DNA of 10,678 bases, taken from the NCBI GenBank assembly GCA_002338385.1, contig DDIE01000010.1, positions 1 to 10,678 of the forward strand, given 5' to 3'. Source of the stretch: Proteobacteria bacterium UBA1858. GTDB lineage: Bacteria; Pseudomonadota; Gammaproteobacteria; UBA4575. The position numbers and the translations under genes are program-made. The notes beneath the pieces are model-generated. The model was not told the DNA's origin and made no database searches. It was given only the letters and a program-made list of their open reading frames with translations. Shown piece after piece: positions 6,388-10,678 of this stretch; the first letter of the stretch is position 1; every line of letters begins with the position of its first letter.

Positions 6388-7489
6388 TGCTCGGCCACGC
6401 TGGGTGGTTAAAATAGGTAGCTCGTTAATCACGAATGATGGCCAGGGTCTTAATCTGGCTGCTATTGAATCATGGATGCAGGACTTTGCCGCTTTGCGTG
6501 AGCGTGATATTGAGTTGATACTGGTCTCATCAGGCGCGGTTGCCGAGGGCATGGCGCGTCTCGGTATGACTCAACGACCACACACCTTACATGAACTGCA
6601 GGCTGCAGCGGCCGTGGGTCAGATGGGGCTGGTGCAAGCCTACGAGCAATATTTGCAGGCACACCGCTTGCACAGCGCGCAAATCTTACTGACGCATGAT
6701 GACTTGCGTGATCGCAGTCGTTATATCAATGCCCGCTCAACCCTGTGTACGCTCCTAAATCTGGGTGTCGTTCCAGTGGTCAATGAGAACGATACTGTTG
6801 CTACGGATGAAATACGTTTCGGCGACAATGACAACTTGGCGGCCCTAGTTGCTAACCTGATCGATGCAGATCGACTCATTATCCTCACTGATCAAGTAGG
6901 TGTATATAACAAAAATCCAGCCCAGTATGAGGATGCCGAGCTGATTACCAATTGTTCGGCACATGACCCCATATTGGATTTAGTGGCTGGCCCTTCTCAT
7001 CATGCCCTGGGCCGTGGAGGTATGATCACCAAAATATCCGCCGCGCGTCGCGCGCAACGCTCTGGTACCGCCACCATCATCATGTCGGGACAAACTGAGC
7101 ATGCATTATTGTCGGTGGCGGATGATGATTATGTCGGCACCACCATTCATCCCACAATTGAAGCAATGACTGCACGTAAGCAATGGATTGCTAATCAGTT
7201 ACAAGTGGTTGGGAAATTGTATTTGGATGCTGGCGCCAGTGGCGTGCTCAACTCTGGTGGTGCAAGTCTGCTAGCTGTCGGCGTAACTTCCGTGGATGGC
7301 GACTTTCAGCGCGGCGATCTGGTCGCCTGCATGAACAATGACGGGCAAGAAATTGCGCGCGGACTGATTAACTACAGTGCCGCAGAAACGCGCCAGATAA
7401 TGGGCAAGTCGTCACAGGATATTGAGGGTATATTAGGCTATGTGGATGAATCTGAGTTGATTCATCGGGATAATCTGGCGTTGATCTGA
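6362..7489 (+). CDS. proB: Glutamate 5-kinase
   Basis: Glutamate 5-kinase phosphorylates the gamma carboxyl of glutamate, the first and feedback-inhibited step of proline synthesis. The amino acid kinase domain shows VVKIGSSLIT, VSSGAVAEGMARLG, the glutamate-binding VVNENDTVATDEIRFGDND, LIILTDQVGVY and GRGGMITKISAARRA. A C-terminal PUA domain of about 80 residues follows (KLYLDAGASGVL to GKSSQDIEGILGY), as in E. coli ProB. The start is uncertain. An in-frame TAA at 6344-6346 leaves only TTG 6353 (378 aa), GTG 6362 (375 aa, chosen here) or GTG 6404, which lies directly before the first beta strand. None has a well-placed Shine-Dalgarno. With either of the first two, the gene overlaps obgE by 26-35 bp, so it is probably translationally coupled to it. 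No proA is present in the window. Confidence 0.93.
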   Translation: MNKQTNKNNARPRWVVKIGSSLITNDGQGLNLAAIESWMQDFAALRERDIELILVSSGAVAEGMARLGMTQRPHTLHELQAAAAVGQMGLVQAYEQYLQAHRLHSAQILLTHDDLRDRSRYINARSTLCTLLNLGVVPVVNENDTVATDEIRFGDNDNLAALVANLIDADRLIILTDQVGVYNKNPAQYEDAELITNCSAHDPILDLVAGPSHHALGRGGMITKISAARRAQRSGTATIIMSGQTEHALLSVADDDYVGTTIHPTIEAMTARKQWIANQLQVVGKLYLDAGASGVLNSGGASLLAVGVTSVDGDFQRGDLVACMNNDGQEIARGLINYSAAETRQIMGKSSQDIEGILGYVDESELIHRDNLALI

Positions 7490-7494
7490 CTGAC

Positions 7495-7758
7495 TTACGC
7501 CATGGCGCGAATGCGCGCATTCAATCTTTGCTTATGCCGTGCGGCTTTATTGGCGTGGATCAGGCCTTTCTGCGCAGTGGAATCAATGACCGAGATAGAA
7601 TCTTGATAGAGCTTAGTGGCTTCTTCTTTGTTCCCAGCATCAATGGCCTTGATAATGTTTTTCAGATGGGTACGGAACTTTGATCGCATCGCCACATTTC
7701 GTTGACGTGATTTTTCTGAAGTACGTGCTCTTTTGCGCGCTGAAGCAATATTAGCCAA
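7495..7758 (-). CDS. rpsT: 30S ribosomal protein S20
   Basis: S20 is a small, basic, helical protein that binds 16S rRNA early in 30S assembly. The protein is 87 aa, the same length as in E. coli. It starts MANIASARKRARTSEKSRQRN and ends KAARHKQRLNARIRAMA. The start codon is TTG (7756-7758). Upstream in frame there is no ATG or GTG before a TAG at 7777-7779, so TTG is forced. E. coli rpsT is known to start with UUG too, where the weak start is tied to translational control by S20. The gene is monocistronic, has a strong promoter of its own, is divergent from murJ, and converges on proB with a 5-bp gap. I see no T-tailed terminator after it. Confidence 0.98.
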   Translation of the reverse strand: MANIASARKRARTSEKSRQRNVAMRSKFRTHLKNIIKAIDAGNKEEATKLYQDSISVIDSTAQKGLIHANKAARHKQRLNARIRAMA

Positions 7759-7764
7759 AATTAT

Positions 7765-7770
7765 TCCTCT
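7765..7770 (-). promoter_or_regulatory. Ribosome binding site deciding the TTG start of rpsT
   Basis: On the minus strand this reads AGAGGA, six bases before the TTG codon. It is a strong Shine-Dalgarno that compensates for the weak start codon and supports initiation at 7758. Confidence 0.75.
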
Positions 7771-7800
7771 ACGGTGCTATTCAATGGTCTAGGGCGCGGT

Positions 7801-7829
7801 ACTATGCGATTTTCGATGTTAAATGTCAA
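7801..7829 (-). promoter_or_regulatory. Sigma-70-type promoter of rpsT
   Basis: Read on the minus strand there is a perfect -35 box TTGACA (7824-7829), a 17-bp spacer and a -10 box CATAGT (7801-7806; 4 of 6). A GC-rich discriminator (ACCGCG) follows. The expected start near 7793-7795 gives a leader of about 36 nt that includes the AGAGGA ribosome binding site. The GC-rich discriminator suggests stringent (ppGpp/DksA) control, as for ribosomal promoters in general; this last point is inference. Confidence 0.78.
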
Positions 7830-7908
7830 CCTTCCAGTGAGCGATAGTTTAACTGGTCAGCATGGCCTTATTTAGGTTAAAGTTTTTCCCTAAAAATTAA
7901 GCAAGCTA

Positions 7909-9465
7909 ATGAGCAAAAAGCCTCTCAAATCGACCCTCGTGGTAGGTGCCCTTACTTTTATTTCCAGAATCTTTGGATATATCCGTGATGCGGTAATTTT
8001 TATTGTGTTCGGTGCCAATGCTGGTACAGATGCTTTTTTTGTCGCTTTTCGGATACCCAATTTTTTGCGTCGTCTATTCGCTGAGGGGGCGTTTTCACAG
8101 GCCTTCGTACCGGTTATGACGGCCCAATTACATTCTGGTGAGACTGAATTCAAACGCTTGATCGACCACATGTCAGGGGTATTAGCCCTAATATTGTTGG
8201 CTGTGACCGCACTCGGCATCATCGCCTCACCGCTGCTAATTTTGCTATTTGCACCCGGCTTTGATGATCCGCAACAACAGGTATTGGCCAGTGATATGCT
8301 TAAAATCACTTTCCCCTATCTGTTTTTCATTTCCCTGACTGCATTATCAGGCAGCATACTGAATATCCGACAACGCTTCGCGGTGCCTGCGCTGACCCCT
8401 GTGTTGCTTAATCTGTCTTTGATCGGGGCAGCCATCTGGCTGGCACCAAAGATGCAAAATCCCGTGATGGCGCTGGCCTGGGGTGTGCTCATTGCCGGCA
8501 TCGCACAGTTAATCTTCCAGATCCCCTTCCTGATTCAGGCTAAGGGTCTGCCTAAAGTCAGACTATCCGGCGCGAATGAGGGTGTGAAACGCGTGTTTAC
8601 CCTGATGTTACCCGCGATTTTTGGCTCTTCTATTGTCCAAATCAATCTATTAGTGGACACCATCATTGCCTCTTTCTTGGCTGAGGGCAGTATCAGCTGG
8701 CTGTATATTTCCGACCGCTTTGTAGAACTGCCGTTGGCCTTGTTTGGCATTGCCACCGCGACTGTTATCCTGCCGATGTTATCCAAACAGCATGTTGCGC
8801 AAGAAAGGCAAAAATTCAGTCATACCATGAATTGGGCCATGCGCCTGTCGCTGGTGATTGCTATTCCTGCAATGATGGGACTGGTGGCCTTAGCCACACC
8901 GATTTTAGCGACATTGGTGCAATACCGAGAATTCACTCTGGCTGATACACACATGGCTGGCCTAAGTCTGATGGCTTATGCGCTGGGCTTGCCGGCATTT
9001 ATTTTTATCAAAATACTGGCACCGGCATTTTATTCGCGCCAAGATACTAAAACACCGGTAAAAATCGGGGTGATCGCCATGCTGGTGAATATCGCCCTTA
9101 ATTTGTTGTTTGTCTGGTTATTTATAGAATTAGACCTTGAGGGCAGCCATGCCGGTCTGGCGCTGGCGACCTCGTTAGCCGCCTATGTCAACGCTAGCCT
9201 GCTATATATCCTGCTAAATCGAGCAAAAGTTATACAATTTATGCAGTCAACATTCGCATTGGCGAGCAAAGTATTCATTAGTGCCATGCTTATGTATTAT
9301 CTGCTGGACAAATTCACGCCCGAATTAGCCGCTTGGAGCGTTTGGGATGTCTCCACACGCGCCAAGGTGCTACTGGCACTGATTAGCTTGGGTGCCGCCA
9401 GCTATGCTGGAATATTATGGCTGTTGGGCACCAAACCCGCAGACCTTAAATTAGAAGCCGATTAA
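7909..9465 (+). CDS. murJ: Lipid II flippase MurJ (MviN family)
   Basis: MurJ moves the peptidoglycan precursor lipid II from the inner to the outer face of the cytoplasmic membrane. The protein is 518 aa (E. coli 511) and hydrophobic along its length, consistent with the 14 membrane helices of this MOP-superfamily exporter. The N-terminus shows the family signature: SRIFGYIRD (19-27), then GTDAFFVAFRIPNFLRRLF (39-57) and AEGAFSQAFVP (58-68). Arg20, Arg26, Asp41 and Arg54 align with E. coli Arg18, Arg24, Asp39 and Arg52 of the central cavity, and the Arg of SDRFVELP is residue 270, as in E. coli. The ATG at 7909 places these at the expected depth; its Shine-Dalgarno is weak. It heads a murJ-ribF-ileS unit, with ribF starting 6 bp after its stop. 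I see no convincing promoter in the spacer upstream. Confidence 0.97.
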   Translation: MSKKPLKSTLVVGALTFISRIFGYIRDAVIFIVFGANAGTDAFFVAFRIPNFLRRLFAEGAFSQAFVPVMTAQLHSGETEFKRLIDHMSGVLALILLAVTALGIIASPLLILLFAPGFDDPQQQVLASDMLKITFPYLFFISLTALSGSILNIRQRFAVPALTPVLLNLSLIGAAIWLAPKMQNPVMALAWGVLIAGIAQLIFQIPFLIQAKGLPKVRLSGANEGVKRVFTLMLPAIFGSSIVQINLLVDTIIASFLAEGSISWLYISDRFVELPLALFGIATATVILPMLSKQHVAQERQKFSHTMNWAMRLSLVIAIPAMMGLVALATPILATLVQYREFTLADTHMAGLSLMAYALGLPAFIFIKILAPAFYSRQDTKTPVKIGVIAMLVNIALNLLFVWLFIELDLEGSHAGLALATSLAAYVNASLLYILLNRAKVIQFMQSTFALASKVFISAMLMYYLLDKFTPELAAWSVWDVSTRAKVLLALISLGAASYAGILWLLGTKPADLKLEAD

Positions 9466-9471
9466 GCCGCC

Positions 9472-10410
9472 ATGCAACTTATCCGGGGTCACCAATACTT
9501 GCCCAGCCTGAGACAAGGCGCGGTTGCTACCATCGGCAACTTTGATGGCTTGCATCGAGGTCACCAACATATCATTCAACATGTCACGGCACTGGCTCGG
9601 CAACAACAGCGCGCGAGTATCGTGATCAGCTTTGAACCCACGCCGAAAGAATACTTCATGGGCCTGCAAGCACCTGCAAGAATATACAATCTGCGGGCCA
9701 AACTTGAGCTGCTAAGTGCGCTTCAGCCAGATTACTTTGTTATGTTGCGTTTTAATCACACGCTAGCAACTCTGCAGGCAGAAACATTCGTGCACCAGAT
9801 CCTGCATCAGCCACTGAATATCAAACAACTGTTGGTGGGCGACGATTTCAAATTCGGTTATCAACGTCAGGGCGATATTCATTTACTCCAACAGATGGGG
9901 CTGGAATGTGGCTTTGAGGTCAGCGACATCAACACTATCGCTCAGCATGGTGAGCGTGTGAGTAGCACACTTATTAGAGAAAAACTTGCTGCGGGATTAT
10001 TTACTCAGGCCGCCGAACTGTTAACCCGACCTTTTACTATTTCTGGCAAAGTTTTTCATGGCGATAAAAAAGGACGTACAATGGGTTTTCCCACTGCCAA
10101 TATTCTGCTCAAGCGCCGCACGCTCCCAATCAGTGGAGTATTTGCAGTGACTGTTACCTGTGCTGAGAATCATTGGCAAGGTATCGCTAATATTGGCCAT
10201 CGACCAACAGTAAGTGGCACCCGTGATCAGTGCGAGGTGCATTTGTTTGCTTGTGATGATGATTTGTATGGGCAGCGGCTGACTGTTTGTCCACACATGA
10301 AAATCAGGGAAGAGATCAAATTTTCAAGCCTGGAGTCATTAAGGCAACAGATACATATCGACATAGACAATGCGAAACATTATTTTTCAAAAGGACACAG
10401 CACTCCGTGA
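9472..10410 (+). CDS. ribF: Bifunctional riboflavin kinase / FAD synthetase
   Basis: RibF phosphorylates riboflavin to FMN and then adenylates FMN to FAD. The protein is 312 aa (E. coli 313). The N-terminal nucleotidyltransferase domain has TIGNFDGLHRGH (20-31), carrying the HxGH-type motif, then VGDDFKFG (122-129) and SSTLIREKL (164-172). The C-terminal flavokinase domain has GDKKGRTMGFPTAN (197-210), binding ATP and Mg, NIGHRPTV (240-247) and the catalytic-type Glu in CEVHLF (255). The ATG start matches the family N-terminus (MQLIRG). It lies 6 bp after murJ, and its TGA overlaps the GTG start of ileS by 4 bp, so translation of the three genes is probably coupled. I see no FMN riboswitch. 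Confidence 0.97.
   Translation: MQLIRGHQYLPSLRQGAVATIGNFDGLHRGHQHIIQHVTALARQQQRASIVISFEPTPKEYFMGLQAPARIYNLRAKLELLSALQPDYFVMLRFNHTLATLQAETFVHQILHQPLNIKQLLVGDDFKFGYQRQGDIHLLQQMGLECGFEVSDINTIAQHGERVSSTLIREKLAAGLFTQAAELLTRPFTISGKVFHGDKKGRTMGFPTANILLKRRTLPISGVFAVTVTCAENHWQGIANIGHRPTVSGTRDQCEVHLFACDDDLYGQRLTVCPHMKIREEIKFSSLESLRQQIHIDIDNAKHYFSKGHSTP
10391..10395 (+). promoter_or_regulatory. Ribosome binding site of ileS within ribF
   Basis: AAGGA lies inside the last codons of ribF, 11 bases before the GTG at 10407. It supports that GTG over the ATG at 10458, which would remove the conserved N-terminal segment YKATLNLP. Confidence 0.6.
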
Positions 10411-10678
10411 CACAGGATTATAAGGCGACACTCAATCTCCCTAAAACGGATTTCCCTATGAAGGGCAATCTTGCGCAACGTGAGCCTGACATGCTCAAGC
10501 AATGGCAAGCGCTGGATATTTACCAACACATCCGTCAAGTCTGCAGCACTAGAACGAAGAAATTCACTTTGCATGACGGCCCTCCGTATGCGAATGGTGA
10601 TATTCATATTGGCCACGCGGTGAATAAGATTCTTAAAGATATAATTGTTAAGAGCAAGACTCTGGACGGCTATGATAG
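10407..10678 (+). CDS. ileS: Isoleucyl-tRNA synthetase, N-terminal part (3' end outside window)
   Basis: This class I synthetase charges tRNA-Ile; the full enzyme is usually about 940 aa, and only the first 90 residues are in view. They begin (M)TQDYKATLNLPKTDFPMKGN, aligning with the E. coli start MSDYKSTLNLPETGFPM. They continue through LHDGPPYANGDIHIGHAVNK, which contains the HIGH ATP-binding motif (67-70), and KDIIVKSKTLDGYD. The start is GTG, overlapping the ribF stop as GTGA. The gene is too short here to give a continuous ATG-started frame of any length, but the match is unmistakable. In related bacteria lspA, fkpB and ispH follow; that is expected, not seen. The editing domain, KMSKS loop and zinc site lie beyond the window. 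Confidence 0.97.
   Translation, partial: MTQDYKATLNLPKTDFPMKGNLAQREPDMLKQWQALDIYQHIRQVCSTRTKKFTLHDGPPYANGDIHIGHAVNKILKDIIVKSKTLDGYD

Noticed and set aside
7509..7522. Perfect 14-bp palindrome GAATGCGCGCATTC
   Set aside because: It lies inside the rpsT 3' coding sequence (NARIRAM), has no loop or T tract, and is explained by coding for conserved residues; a protein-binding site cannot be supported from one copy.
7890..8309. 139-aa open frame antisense to murJ
   Set aside because: It is the shadow of a strongly conserved murJ coding region, has no recognisable domain, and its composition follows the opposite strand.
1..10678. Mobile elements, CRISPR, toxin-antitoxin or phage genes, or a new defence system
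   Set aside because: All long frames match core housekeeping families, intergenic gaps are under 160 bp, and no inverted-repeat ends, direct-repeat arrays or compositional shift were seen by eye.

Overview
The window is a compact stretch of housekeeping chromosome from a gammaproteobacterium. Every long open frame matches a well-known core family, and I see no phage, transposon, CRISPR, tRNA or rRNA sequence. The lineage call rests on protein features close to Escherichia coli and Pseudomonas (IspB 322 aa, CysS 458 aa with zinc ligands at family positions, L27, S20, RibF 312 aa). It also rests on gene order: ispB divergent from rplU-rpmA-obgE-proB, then rpsT divergent from murJ-ribF-ileS, an arrangement known from pseudomonads and relatives. 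I cannot name a genus. Base composition looks near 50% GC and even throughout.

Layout. Positions 2-592 (+) hold the C-terminal end of polyphosphate kinase ppk1. It runs tail-to-tail into exopolyphosphatase ppx (585-2108, -), sharing 8 bp. Upstream of ppx on the minus strand lie cysS (2143-3519) and ispB (3565-4533), giving a likely ispB-cysS-ppx transcription unit. A 158-bp divergent spacer carries a strong sigma-70-type promoter for rplU (4692-5003, +) and rpmA (5017-5274). A clear intrinsic terminator follows at 5295-5323, then obgE (5356-6387) and proB (about 6362-7489), which overlap. rpsT (7495-7758, -) converges on proB with a 5-bp gap and has its own strong promoter in a 150-bp divergent spacer. 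murJ (7909-9465), ribF (9472-10410) and the 5' end of ileS (10407 onward, cut by the window edge) form a tightly packed plus-strand unit.

Functionally the genes cover polyphosphate synthesis and breakdown (ppk1/ppx), tRNA charging (cysS, ileS), the quinone side chain (ispB), ribosome proteins and 50S assembly (rplU, rpmA, rpsT, obgE), the first step of proline synthesis (proB), lipid II flipping (murJ) and FMN/FAD synthesis (ribF).

I did not find a new biological system here. The points worth a second look are small: forced TTG starts for ppx and rpsT, each paired with one of the strongest Shine-Dalgarno sequences in the window; the non-ATG start of proB inside obgE beside an out-of-frame TAATG; the terminator between rpmA and obgE; a T7 run at the expected start of the rplU transcript; an Obg without an acidic tail; and polyphosphate genes placed next to ispB.
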